A program made the translations under genes and the position numbers. From assembly GCA_046329585.1 (NCBI GenBank), contig JAXLUI010000001.1, forward strand, positions 2,294,001 through 2,358,000: a stretch of 64,000 nucleotides of DNA, in the 5' to 3' direction. Source of the stretch: DLKC01 sp002478885. GTDB lineage: Bacteria > Bacteroidota > Bacteroidia > Chitinophagales > Chitinophagaceae. A model generated the notes under the pieces. That model made no database searches and was not told where the DNA came from. It was given only the letters and a program-made list of their open reading frames with translations. Shown piece after piece: positions 26,599-35,350 of this stretch; position 1 is the first letter of the stretch, and every line of letters begins with the position of its first letter.

Positions 26599-29535
26599 AT
26601 GAACGAAAAACTGCAGCAATTAGGCGCATCGTTAGAAGGTGAGTTTTATTTCGACCAAACAATAAGAACACTTTATGCGACGGACGCATCAGCATATCGC
26701 GAAATGCCGTTGGCTGTTGCTTTGCCAAAATCTGTTGGCGACATAAAAAAGCTCATCGCTTTTGCCCACGCTGAGAAAACTTCACTTATTCCCCGTACTG
26801 CCGGAACTTCGCTGGCAGGGCAAGTTGTAGGCAAGGGAATTATTGTTGACGTATCAAAAACTTTTACCAGCATTATCGAACTCAACAATGAGGAGCAATG
26901 GGTACGGGTGCAACCCGGAGTAATACGGGATGAACTGAATATGTTTTTGAAACCGCATGGTTTGTTTTTTGGGCCTGAAACTTCCACTGCCAACAGGGCA
27001 ATGATCGGAGGCATGGTTGGCAACAATTCCTGCGGTAGTAACTCAGTTGTTTACCGAAGCACCCGGGAACACCTGCTTGAGGTAAAAGCAATATTGAGTG
27101 ACGGAAGCGATGCCGAATTTAAAGCGCTCGACCTGGAAGCTTTTCATAAAAAATGTGACGGAGAAACCCTCGAGGCCAGCATTTACCGGAAAATACGAAG
27201 CTTGTTGAGCAACTACGATAATCAGATTGAGATAAAAAAAGAGTTCCCCAAAAAAAGCATTGAGCGCAGAAATACGGGTTACGCAGTTGACCTTTTGGTC
27301 GATACGGCACCATTTAACGCCGGTGGACCTGATTTTAATTTCTGTAAACTAATAGCCGGCTCTGAAGGCACGCTGGCCTTTCTCACAGAAATAAAACTGA
27401 ATGTTGTTCCGCTCCCACCTAAAGAATCGGGGCTTCTTTGTGTCCATTTCAATACCATAGATGAATCGTTACGTGCCAACCTTATAGGGTTAAAATATCA
27501 TCCTTCGGCGAGTGAATTGATTGACCATTATATTCTCGAGTGTACAAAAGACAATATTGAACAACGTAAAAACCGTTTTTTTGTACAAGGTGATCCCGGC
27601 GCCATCCTGGTAATTGAGTTTAGCAGGGAAACAAAGGAAGAGATAATAGCTATTGCCGAGAAAGTAGAAGCAGAAATGCGGGCTGCAGGGCTGGGTTACC
27701 ACTTTCCTTTGTTGTTTGGCGACGACACAAAAAAAATATGGACACTGCGCAAGGCGGGCCTTGGTTTGTTAAGCAATCTTCCCGGGGACGAAAAAGCGGT
27801 GCCGGTTATTGAAGACACTGCTGTTGATGTTAACGACCTCCCGGATTTTATTGCCGAGTTCAACGAAATATTAAAGAAACACAATTTATACTCAGTTCAC
27901 TATGCCCATGCAGGGAGCGGGGAAATACATCTTCGCCCGATCATTAACTTAAAAACAAAGGAAGGAAATCAGCTTTTCCGCATTATCGCCGAAGAAATAG
28001 CCACTTTGGTAAAAAAATACCATGGCTCCCTAAGTGGTGAACATGGTGATGGTCGCCTGCGTGGAGAGTTTATTAAACAAATGGTAGGTGAAAAAAATTA
28101 CCAGCTGCTTCGGGACATAAAATATACTTGGGATCCTGAGAATATTCTTAACCCATATAAAATAGTTGATACGCCTGCAATGGATACCATGCTGCGCTAT
28201 ATTCCCGGCCAGCAAACACCAAAATTCGACAGCATCTTCCGGTTTTATAACCAGGATATTTTACAGCACGCCGAACAATGCAACGGCAGTGGCGACTGCC
28301 GCAAAACGCATTTAAGTGGTGGAACCATGTGCCCGTCATTTATGGCTACCAGGAATGAAAAAGACACTACAAGGGCAAGGGCGAACATTTTGCGTGAATT
28401 CCTAACCAACTCTGATAAACTAAACCGGTACGATCACAAAGAAATTTATGATGTAATGGATCTCTGCCTGAGTTGTAAAGGTTGCAAATCAGAATGCCCA
28501 AGTAATGTTGACGTGGCCAAAATGAAGGCGGAATTTATGCAGCACTATTATGATGCAAATGGCGTTCCATTCAGAAGTAAGCTGATCGCAGGTTTTAATA
28601 AATCGGCAAGGCTTGGCGCAATAGTGCCCGGCTTATACAACTTTGCCATGACCAATAAGCCGATCAGTAAAGTAATCAAAAAAATATCCGGCTTTGCAGT
28701 TGATCGTACCATGCCCACCATGTACAAAACGACTTTAAATTCATGGTATAAAAAACATAAAACCAGAAAAGCAGAAACAAACAACCAGCAAAAGCAAATT
28801 GCAAAGCGCAAAGTATATTTATTCTGCGATGAGTTTACCAATTACAACGATACGGAGATCGGCATAAAAGCCATTTTATTATTGGAAAAACTGGGCTTTG
28901 AAGTGGAGATACCAAAACATGAGGAAAGTGCAAGGGCCTGGTTATCCAAAGGCCTTATCCGCGATGCAAAAAAGATCATCAACAAAAACATTGCGCTGCT
29001 TGCACCGCTTGTTACAGCACAAACACCATTAATCGGTATTGAACCTTCAGCAATACTCACCTTTCGCGACGAATATATCGACCTTGCAGAAGATGATAAA
29101 TATGAAGCCGCTAAAGCACTTTCAAAAAATGTGTTCACAATCGATGAGTTTATTGCGAAGGAGACCGATGCCGGAAATATAACCAAAGAGCTTTTTAGTA
29201 AAGAAAAGAAACAAATAAAACTACACGGGCATTGCCAGCAGAAAGCATTATCATCCATTGCGCCAACAGTAAAAATATTATCATTGCCCGAGAACTATAA
29301 AGTAGAAACGATTCCTTCAGGATGTTGTGGCATGGCGGGATCATTCGGCTACGAAAAAGAACACTACGAATTATCGATGAAGATTGGCGAATTGGTTTTA
29401 TTCCCTGCCGTTCGCAATCATACAGAAGATGGCATTATCGCTGCACCGGGAACGAGTTGCCGCCACCAGGTAAAAGACGGGACGGGCAAAAAGGCTAAAC
29501 ACCCTGTGGAAATTTTATACGAAGCACTTTTATAA
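26599..29535 (+). CDS. FAD-binding / Fe-S fusion dehydrogenase (D-lactate or glycolate type)
   Basis: A 978-residue fusion that oxidises a 2-hydroxy acid. The N-terminal half is an FAD_binding_4 domain (PRTAGTSLAGQ near 75, NNSCGSNS near 140) followed by the FAD-oxidase C domain with HAGSGEIHLRP and GEHGDGRLRG. The second half has two cysteine clusters: an atypical CNGSGDC and a typical CLSCKGCKSECP, then a CCG-type domain with HGHCQQKA and SGCCGMAGSFG. This equals GlcD plus GlcF in one chain. D-lactate is the likely substrate, but D-2-hydroxyglutarate is also possible. Confidence 0.88.
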   Translation: MNEKLQQLGASLEGEFYFDQTIRTLYATDASAYREMPLAVALPKSVGDIKKLIAFAHAEKTSLIPRTAGTSLAGQVVGKGIIVDVSKTFTSIIELNNEEQWVRVQPGVIRDELNMFLKPHGLFFGPETSTANRAMIGGMVGNNSCGSNSVVYRSTREHLLEVKAILSDGSDAEFKALDLEAFHKKCDGETLEASIYRKIRSLLSNYDNQIEIKKEFPKKSIERRNTGYAVDLLVDTAPFNAGGPDFNFCKLIAGSEGTLAFLTEIKLNVVPLPPKESGLLCVHFNTIDESLRANLIGLKYHPSASELIDHYILECTKDNIEQRKNRFFVQGDPGAILVIEFSRETKEEIIAIAEKVEAEMRAAGLGYHFPLLFGDDTKKIWTLRKAGLGLLSNLPGDEKAVPVIEDTAVDVNDLPDFIAEFNEILKKHNLYSVHYAHAGSGEIHLRPIINLKTKEGNQLFRIIAEEIATLVKKYHGSLSGEHGDGRLRGEFIKQMVGEKNYQLLRDIKYTWDPENILNPYKIVDTPAMDTMLRYIPGQQTPKFDSIFRFYNQDILQHAEQCNGSGDCRKTHLSGGTMCPSFMATRNEKDTTRARANILREFLTNSDKLNRYDHKEIYDVMDLCLSCKGCKSECPSNVDVAKMKAEFMQHYYDANGVPFRSKLIAGFNKSARLGAIVPGLYNFAMTNKPISKVIKKISGFAVDRTMPTMYKTTLNSWYKKHKTRKAETNNQQKQIAKRKVYLFCDEFTNYNDTEIGIKAILLLEKLGFEVEIPKHEESARAWLSKGLIRDAKKIINKNIALLAPLVTAQTPLIGIEPSAILTFRDEYIDLAEDDKYEAAKALSKNVFTIDEFIAKETDAGNITKELFSKEKKQIKLHGHCQQKALSSIAPTVKILSLPENYKVETIPSGCCGMAGSFGYEKEHYELSMKIGELVLFPAVRNHTEDGIIAAPGTSCRHQVKDGTGKKAKHPVEILYEALL

Positions 29536-29579
29536 AGTCAATCGCCGCTGCAAATAACCAGCCCAATAGAATAAGAAAT

Positions 29580-30614
29580 ATGCAAAAGCCTGTGCTTGTA
29601 ATAAAACTCGGTTCAGCCGTTATCACCAAACCTGGTGGAACGGTTGATAAAATCGTTATTAAAAAAATCTCTTCCGAGATCGCTGCGCTTAGCAAAGAAA
29701 GGCGTGTGGTGCTTGTCTCCAGTGGTGCCGTTGGCAGCGGAAAATCTGCCTTAAAAGATTACAAAGGCAGCATCATAGAAAGAAAGGCCGCAGCTGCCGT
29801 TGGCAACCCGATACTCATACAGCTTTATCACAAATATTTCTCAGCGTACAATATAAAAGTTGCGCAGGCATTGTGCGAACGTCATCATTTTTCAAACCGT
29901 ACACAATTTCTGCAGCTTAAAGAAACATTCACAACGTTCTGGGAAAATGACATTCTCCCTGTTGTAAACGAAAATGATCTCGTGAGCAACGTGGAATTAA
30001 AATTTTCTGATAATGACGAACTCGCCACACTCATCGCAATCGGCTTCGATGCGGAAACACTTCTCATTTGCACGTCTGCGGGCGGTTTTATGGATGCAGA
30101 GAAAAAGATCATTCCGCTTGTTCAAAAAATAGACAGCCGCATTCGCAGTTTTGTATCCACAGAAAAAAGCAGCCTTGGCCTCGGTGGTATGCTATCAAAA
30201 CTCACGTTCAGCAACCTCGCTACATCACTTGGTATTAAAGTGATTATTACCGGATTAAAAGGTGCTGAACCATTTCACGATGCGTTGAATGGAAACGCTG
30301 GTACTACTTTCATTCCAAAACAAGCAAATTTTAAAGCGCGGCAAAAATGGCTGGCAAGTGGCTCCATTACCATTGGTAGTATACAGGTCGATAAAGGCGC
30401 AGAGCGCGCCTTGAACAACCGCAAAAGTTTATTGACCGTTGGTGTAAAACACATAACAGGAAATTTTTCAGAAGGTGAGGTTGTTCAGCTGATTAACGAA
30501 GACGAGCATATCATTGGCGTTGCCAAAGTGAGACTTAACGCGGTAAACATGCATCAGGAAATTGCGCACAAAAATGTGCTTGCAGCCCATGCGGATGATA
30601 TCGTGATATTTTAA
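29580..30614 (+). CDS. proB: Glutamate 5-kinase
   Basis: First step of proline synthesis, phosphorylating glutamate. 344 residues: the amino-acid kinase domain with VIKLGSAVIT at the N-terminus, SSGAVGSGK, and NENDLVS near 135; the C-terminal part from about 265 fits a PUA domain. It lies 44 bp after the FAD/Fe-S gene. It is followed by proA, but a 217-bp gap with a repeat pair lies between them. Confidence 0.95.
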   Translation: MQKPVLVIKLGSAVITKPGGTVDKIVIKKISSEIAALSKERRVVLVSSGAVGSGKSALKDYKGSIIERKAAAAVGNPILIQLYHKYFSAYNIKVAQALCERHHFSNRTQFLQLKETFTTFWENDILPVVNENDLVSNVELKFSDNDELATLIAIGFDAETLLICTSAGGFMDAEKKIIPLVQKIDSRIRSFVSTEKSSLGLGGMLSKLTFSNLATSLGIKVIITGLKGAEPFHDALNGNAGTTFIPKQANFKARQKWLASGSITIGSIQVDKGAERALNNRKSLLTVGVKHITGNFSEGEVVQLINEDEHIIGVAKVRLNAVNMHQEIAHKNVLAAHADDIVIF

Positions 30615-30616
30615 TA

Positions 30617-30821
30617 GAAAAATTTTTAGCCAGGCTTTTGTGCATACATTAAGCATTCGTTGCGTCGCACCCTTGTACTCCTGAATACAGGTCGGGGAGA
30701 CCGGAGCGCGAAAGCAATTTATCGTTGTGAAATAACTGTCTGCCTTTGTTGATTTCCGGACCAATTGCACAAGGGTGCGACGCAAGAGACGATGCTACAA
30801 AGATCACAAGCCGGCAACTAA
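30617..30821. repeat. Intergenic inverted repeat pair F, between proB and proA
   Basis: Left core 30659-30678 (GTTGCGTCGCACCCTTGTAC), right core 30767-30786 (GCACAAGGGTGCGACGCAAG). Both carry the rare GGG variant in matching positions, so the two arms can still pair fully. The outer ends are TTTTTAGCCAGGC and AAGCCGGCAACTAAAAAG. It separates two genes that are normally co-transcribed. Confidence 0.88.
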
Positions 30822-30831
30822 AAAGTAAAAC

Positions 30832-32076
30832 ATGAAACCAACAGAAGCATTAATTACTAAAGCATATAAAGCTGCCGTATCGTTGCGCAACGCAACAGAT
30901 GCCCAGCTGAAAAAAACACTCATGATGCTGGCAGCTGAGATGGAAAAACATACCTCAAAAATTATTGCGGCCAACAAAAAAGATGTAGCAAAACAAGACG
31001 CGGATGATCCGCGCACAGACCGCTTGCTGCTGAATAGCCAACGTATTAGAAGCATTGCAGCAAGCGTAAGGAAAGTGGCAAAACTTCCGAACCCGTCAGG
31101 ACAAATCCTGGAAAAGAAAACATTGCACAATGGATTGCTACTCGAAAAAATCAGCGTGCCGCTGGGTGTTGTTGGCGCCGTGTATGAATCAAGGCCAAAT
31201 GTAACTTTTGATATTGCAGCGTTGTGTTTGCGGAGTATGAACGCTGCGGTGCTAAAAGGAAGCAAGGAGGCTGAACACACCAATATTGCTTCGGTTGCAT
31301 TAATTAAAAAAGTGCTGAAAGCAAATAATATTCACCCCGACTGTATAACGTTGTTGCCTTCTGAAAGGGAAAGTGTTGCCGACCTTTTCTCGGCCACAAA
31401 ATATGTTGATGTAATCATTCCCCGCGGTTCTGCAGGCCTCATCGAATACGTGCGCAAAAACAGTCTTGTTCCTGTAATAGAAACTGGCGCCGGGGTTTGC
31501 CATATTTTTGTTGATAAGACTGCAAAAGTGCAAAATGCAGTGAACATTACTGTCAATGCAAAGGTTCAAAGACCTTCTGTATGCAACGCGATTGATACAA
31601 TTCTTTTGCAGGAAGATATTGCACCGACGTTCCTAAGTAAACTTCAGCCCGAGTTTGAAAAATATGGCGTGGAGATTTTCGCTGATAGTAAATCGTACAG
31701 GCTATTAAAGAACTACCCGCACCTGCAAAAAGCAAAACCTGAAGATTTTGGCCGCGAATTTTTAAGCCTGAAATGCGCCGTAAAAATTGTAAAGCATATT
31801 GATGAAGCCCTATTGCACATAAGCAAGTACTCGACCAAACATTCGGAAGCGATAATATCGGAAAACAAAGCCAATTGCAAACGCTTTTTAAAAGAAGTTG
31901 ACGCGGCAACAGTTTATGCAAACGCCTCCACAAGATTCACCGACGGTGAAGAGTTCGGCCTTGGGGCAGAAATTGGCATATCCACGCAAAAACTGCATGC
32001 GCGGGGACCATTTGCGCTGGAAAAACTTGTTACCGAAAAATGGGTTATCACGGGCAATGGGCAAGTGCGTAAATAG
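30832..32076 (+). CDS. proA: Gamma-glutamyl phosphate reductase
   Basis: Second step of proline synthesis, reducing glutamyl 5-phosphate to the semialdehyde. 414 residues, the family's usual length. Motifs: GVVGAVYESRPNVT near 120, LKGSKEAEHTN near 142, the region GAGVCHIFVD near 225, and the catalytic Cys in RPSVCNAIDT near 250. It follows proB; a terminator hairpin lies after its stop. Confidence 0.96.
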   Translation: MKPTEALITKAYKAAVSLRNATDAQLKKTLMMLAAEMEKHTSKIIAANKKDVAKQDADDPRTDRLLLNSQRIRSIAASVRKVAKLPNPSGQILEKKTLHNGLLLEKISVPLGVVGAVYESRPNVTFDIAALCLRSMNAAVLKGSKEAEHTNIASVALIKKVLKANNIHPDCITLLPSERESVADLFSATKYVDVIIPRGSAGLIEYVRKNSLVPVIETGAGVCHIFVDKTAKVQNAVNITVNAKVQRPSVCNAIDTILLQEDIAPTFLSKLQPEFEKYGVEIFADSKSYRLLKNYPHLQKAKPEDFGREFLSLKCAVKIVKHIDEALLHISKYSTKHSEAIISENKANCKRFLKEVDAATVYANASTRFTDGEEFGLGAEIGISTQKLHARGPFALEKLVTEKWVITGNGQVRK

Positions 32077-32099
32077 TCGCATCATTTAAATTCAACTGT

Positions 32100-32130
32100 T
32101 AATGCAGGCATTTGAGCCTGCATTATTTAT
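32100..32130 (+). terminator. proA terminator
   Basis: AATGCAGGC pairs with GCCTGCATT (32101-32124) and is followed by a T-rich run. It overlaps the far upstream part of the open frame of the next gene, which supports the later ATG start for that gene. Confidence 0.75.
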
Positions 32131-32147
32131 TTTACTATCTTGTTTGC

Positions 32148-33476
32148 ATGATCGCTTCTTTTACGCAGACAATGATTGGCTTACTTGCTGGTATTGTTAT
32201 CATCATTCTTCTTACCACGAAATTTAAGGTTCATGCATTTTTCGCGCTGATGTTCGCCTGCTTTGTTACCGGACTTATACTACAAATGCCTGTTGATAGT
32301 ATCATTAGCACAATGAAAGACGGGTTTGGTAATATCATGAAATCTCTTGGTTTTATTATTGTGCTTGGAACTACGCTGGGTGTTTTGCTCGAACATACAG
32401 GCAGCACAAAAGCGATGGCAGGATTTATTTTAAAAAAAGTGGGGGAAAAAAAAGCAGCACTTGCCATGAGCCTTACAGGGTTTATTGTAGGCCTGCCCGT
32501 GTTTTGCGATTCAGGTTATATTGTTTTGAATGGGCTGAATAAATCTTTGATCAGGAAAACCAGGATACCAACGGTGGTGATGAGCGTTTCTCTTGCAACA
32601 GGCTTGGCATCGGTTCATTGCTTAATACCGCCGCATCCCGGTGCTGCTGCTGCAGCCAGCACAATTGGCGCCGACATCGGAGCGCTCATTCTTTATGGAA
32701 TTATTGTCGCAATCCCCGCAATGCTTGCCGCACATTGGTGGGCAGCAACCAAAGGAAAGGAATTTACCTATTTATCGGATGAAGAACTAATAATTGAAGA
32801 AGATGCGACAGCGCATCCATCCCCGTTTCAGGCGTTTTTACCCGTTATTTTACCCGTTATTCTTATAGCATCACGATCATTTTTAATCGGGGGTACTAAC
32901 GTAAATTTTATAACTCAAATTATCACCACCAGCGGAGAACCCGTTATTGCGTTGTCCGTTGGAATATTACTTGCTCTAAATTGTAAAAGAGGATGGAAAA
33001 TGCCTGTACTGGGATTACTGTCAAGTGAGTCAGTGGAAAAGGCTGGAAGTATTTTAGTGATAATAGCTGCCGGCGGCGCATTTGGAGCTATATTGACTGC
33101 CGCAAAATTGGGTGATCATTTATCAGGCATCACTGCGCTGCAAAGCATGGGCATTCTATTTCCGTTCCTTATAACCAGTATTTTAAAAACAGCACAAGGT
33201 TCTTCTACTGTTGCCATTATCACTGCTGCGTCTATTGTGCAACCATTTCTCTCACCACTTGGGCTCGAATCTGAAACAGGAAAAATAATTTGTGTATTGT
33301 CTATGGGTGCCGGTTCTATGATGATTTCGCATGCCAATGATGCATTTTTTTGGGTAATCAGTAAATTTTCGGGCATACCAATGAATGCCATGCTAAAGGT
33401 GTATACTACTGCTATGGTTATTATGGCACTGGTTTCTCTTTTTGTTATTTATATCTTGTCGTTGTTTATTTTATAA
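32148..33476 (+). CDS. GntP-family gluconate/hydroxy-acid permease
   Basis: An H+-symporter of 442 residues with about twelve to fourteen hydrophobic helices. Typical GntP-family elements are visible: GFGNIMKSLGFIIVLGTTLG near 60-80, an internal HCLIPPHPGAAAA near 150-165, and QGSSTVAIITAASI near 345-360. I chose ATG 32148; the frame opens earlier at a TTG inside the proA terminator. The substrate may be gluconate, glycerate or another hydroxy acid; gpsA downstream gives no firm hint. Confidence 0.88.
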   Translation: MIASFTQTMIGLLAGIVIIILLTTKFKVHAFFALMFACFVTGLILQMPVDSIISTMKDGFGNIMKSLGFIIVLGTTLGVLLEHTGSTKAMAGFILKKVGEKKAALAMSLTGFIVGLPVFCDSGYIVLNGLNKSLIRKTRIPTVVMSVSLATGLASVHCLIPPHPGAAAAASTIGADIGALILYGIIVAIPAMLAAHWWAATKGKEFTYLSDEELIIEEDATAHPSPFQAFLPVILPVILIASRSFLIGGTNVNFITQIITTSGEPVIALSVGILLALNCKRGWKMPVLGLLSSESVEKAGSILVIIAAGGAFGAILTAAKLGDHLSGITALQSMGILFPFLITSILKTAQGSSTVAIITAASIVQPFLSPLGLESETGKIICVLSMGAGSMMISHANDAFFWVISKFSGIPMNAMLKVYTTAMVIMALVSLFVIYILSLFIL

Positions 33477-33597
33477 TGATCCGCTACTTGCTGCCACACT
33501 TGTTGGCTTTTGAATAAGCGAAATGCGTTCCCCCTCCGTTGACGTTTCCCGATTAAAAGGCTATTTCGTATGTTTGTTGCCTCACAAAATTGTTGCT

Positions 33598-34596
33598 ATG
33601 AAGTTTGGTATTATCGGTAGCGGAAGCTGGGCGACAGCACTTGCCAAAATATTAACAGACAACAATCATCACATCAACTGGTGGATGCGCAGTGAAGAAA
33701 GTATCAGCTATATTCAAAAACGCAGGCATAACCCGCACTATCTTACCAATGCACATTTCGACCTGAATCTTTTGCAGGTTAGTTCTTCACTCGCTTATGT
33801 TGTGGGAGATTCTGAAATACTCATTATCGCAGTGCCCAGTGCGTACATTCACGATGTGTTGACGACACTCAACAGCGATTCATTTGCCAACAAAAAAATT
33901 ATTTCGGCGATCAAAGGTTTGCTGCCCGGCAGCAACGAGTTGTTGAATCACTATCTCAACAAAAACTTTAACGTAGCGTTGAAAGATTATTTTGCAGTAA
34001 CAGGCCCGTGTCATGCAGAAGAGGTTGCTGCTGAAAAATTATCATATCTCACTTTTTCAGGCGTCGATGAACAAACTGCTGCTGAAATCGCTTACTGTTT
34101 TAAAAATGAATACCTGAACACTGTCGTAAACCATGATATCATGGGTGTACAGTTCGCGGCGGTAATGAAAAATATTTATGCGCTCGGCGCCGGAATTGCT
34201 CACGGGTTGGAATACGGAGACAATTTCTTAAGCGTGTATATCTCGAACAGCGCAAATGAAATGGTGCGCTTTCTCCGCAAGGCCCATCTTGATGAAGATC
34301 ATACAGGGCTTAATTATGCGGCTTCTGCCTATCTTGGCGACCTGTTGGTTACTTGCTACTCATTGTATAGCCGTAATCGCACTTTTGGAAACATGATCGG
34401 AAAAGGTTATTCCGTAAAAGCCGCACAACTCGAACTTAGCATGGTTGCCGAAGGTTACAATGCAAGCCGTAGCATTCATCACACCAACCAGCATTTGCAG
34501 GCACAACTTCCCATAGCGGATGCGATTTACGAAATTCTGTGGCAGCAGCTTCCCGCCGGCGAAGGATTCAAAAAAATTGAAGCAATAATTGTATAA
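33598..34596 (+). CDS. gpsA: Glycerol-3-phosphate dehydrogenase [NAD(P)+]
   Basis: Makes sn-glycerol 3-phosphate for phospholipid synthesis. 332 residues: the NAD motif GSGSWATALA at the N-terminus, TGPCHAEEVA near 140, the catalytic Lys in MKNIYALGAG near 185, and SRNRTFG near 260. I chose ATG 33598 (MKFGIIGSG), since the upstream in-frame extension to 33523 would precede the conserved first strand with an unrelated sequence. Confidence 0.95.
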   Translation: MKFGIIGSGSWATALAKILTDNNHHINWWMRSEESISYIQKRRHNPHYLTNAHFDLNLLQVSSSLAYVVGDSEILIIAVPSAYIHDVLTTLNSDSFANKKIISAIKGLLPGSNELLNHYLNKNFNVALKDYFAVTGPCHAEEVAAEKLSYLTFSGVDEQTAAEIAYCFKNEYLNTVVNHDIMGVQFAAVMKNIYALGAGIAHGLEYGDNFLSVYISNSANEMVRFLRKAHLDEDHTGLNYAASAYLGDLLVTCYSLYSRNRTFGNMIGKGYSVKAAQLELSMVAEGYNASRSIHHTNQHLQAQLPIADAIYEILWQQLPAGEGFKKIEAIIV

Positions 34597-34609
34597 CCAT
34601 TGTTATAAT

Positions 34610-34815
34610 ATTTTGTTCGCCGGCTCCTTCACTTCGTGGCATCGTCTCTTGCGTCGCACTATTGAACAATTAGTCCGTAATTCAACAAAAACGTAAAAGA
34701 CCAAAAGCTATCCCCGCAATTATTGCTTCTGGCCTGGGTGTTTCCGATTTGTAATATGCAGTACAAGTGTGCGACGCAAGCAAAGCTGAGCAGCGGTGTC
34801 GCGCTGGGTAAATAA
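34610..34815. repeat. Intergenic inverted repeat pair G
   Basis: Between convergent gpsA and the B12-binding gene. Left core 34648-34667 (CTTGCGTCGCACTATTGAAC), right core 34761-34780 (GTACAAGTGTGCGACGCAAG). The end base (CTTGCG/CGCAAG) matches in both arms, but the variable triplet differs. Outer left part is GTTCGCCGGCTCC. Confidence 0.82.
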
Positions 34816-34894
34816 ATAAAAATCACTCCTCATTCAACTGTGAAAAGGATGGGCAGTTGTTTAACAAAAAAAGAAATGCTGTTTTGACGACGAA

Positions 34895-35314
34895 CTAAAA
34901 GCTCCTGTTTTCCTTAACCCAGCCGGCAATATATTCAGCGATTTCGTGCGTAGCTGTGCCTGGAGCAAAAAGTTTACCTACACCTATTTCGTTCAACGAT
35001 TTCATATCATCGTTTGGAATAATACCACCACCTGTTAACAAAACATCGTCCATATTTTTTTCTTTCATCATATGAAGGAGTTTTGGAAAAACAGTCATGT
35101 GTGCGCCGCTGAGAATGCTTACACCGATAGCATCTACGTCTTCCTGCAAGGCGGCGTTTACTACCATTTCCGGCGTTTGACGAAGACCTGTATAAATTAC
35201 TTCCATACCTGCGTCTCTTAATGCCGATGCGATAACCTTTGCACCCCGGTCGTGCCCATCGAGACCAACTTTGGCCACTAAAACTCTAATGGGTCTTTGC
35301 AATGTTGTGTTCAT
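34895..35314 (-). CDS. Cobalamin-binding subunit of a methylmalonyl-CoA mutase-type enzyme
   Basis: A stand-alone B12-binding domain of 139 residues. The motif DGHDRG (about 20-25) supplies the lower cobalt ligand, with SILSGAH near 65 and LTGGGIIP near 93 lining the nucleotide tail. This is the small or C-terminal module of methylmalonyl/isobutyryl-CoA mutases; the substrate subunit is not in the window. It acts in acyl-CoA rearrangement with a partner encoded elsewhere (inference). Confidence 0.9.
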   Translation of the reverse strand: MNTTLQRPIRVLVAKVGLDGHDRGAKVIASALRDAGMEVIYTGLRQTPEMVVNAALQEDVDAIGVSILSGAHMTVFPKLLHMMKEKNMDDVLLTGGGIIPNDDMKSLNEIGVGKLFAPGTATHEIAEYIAGWVKENRSF

Positions 35315-35350
35315 GCAAACGTTTTTGATAAGTACAAATTTACCTTAAAA

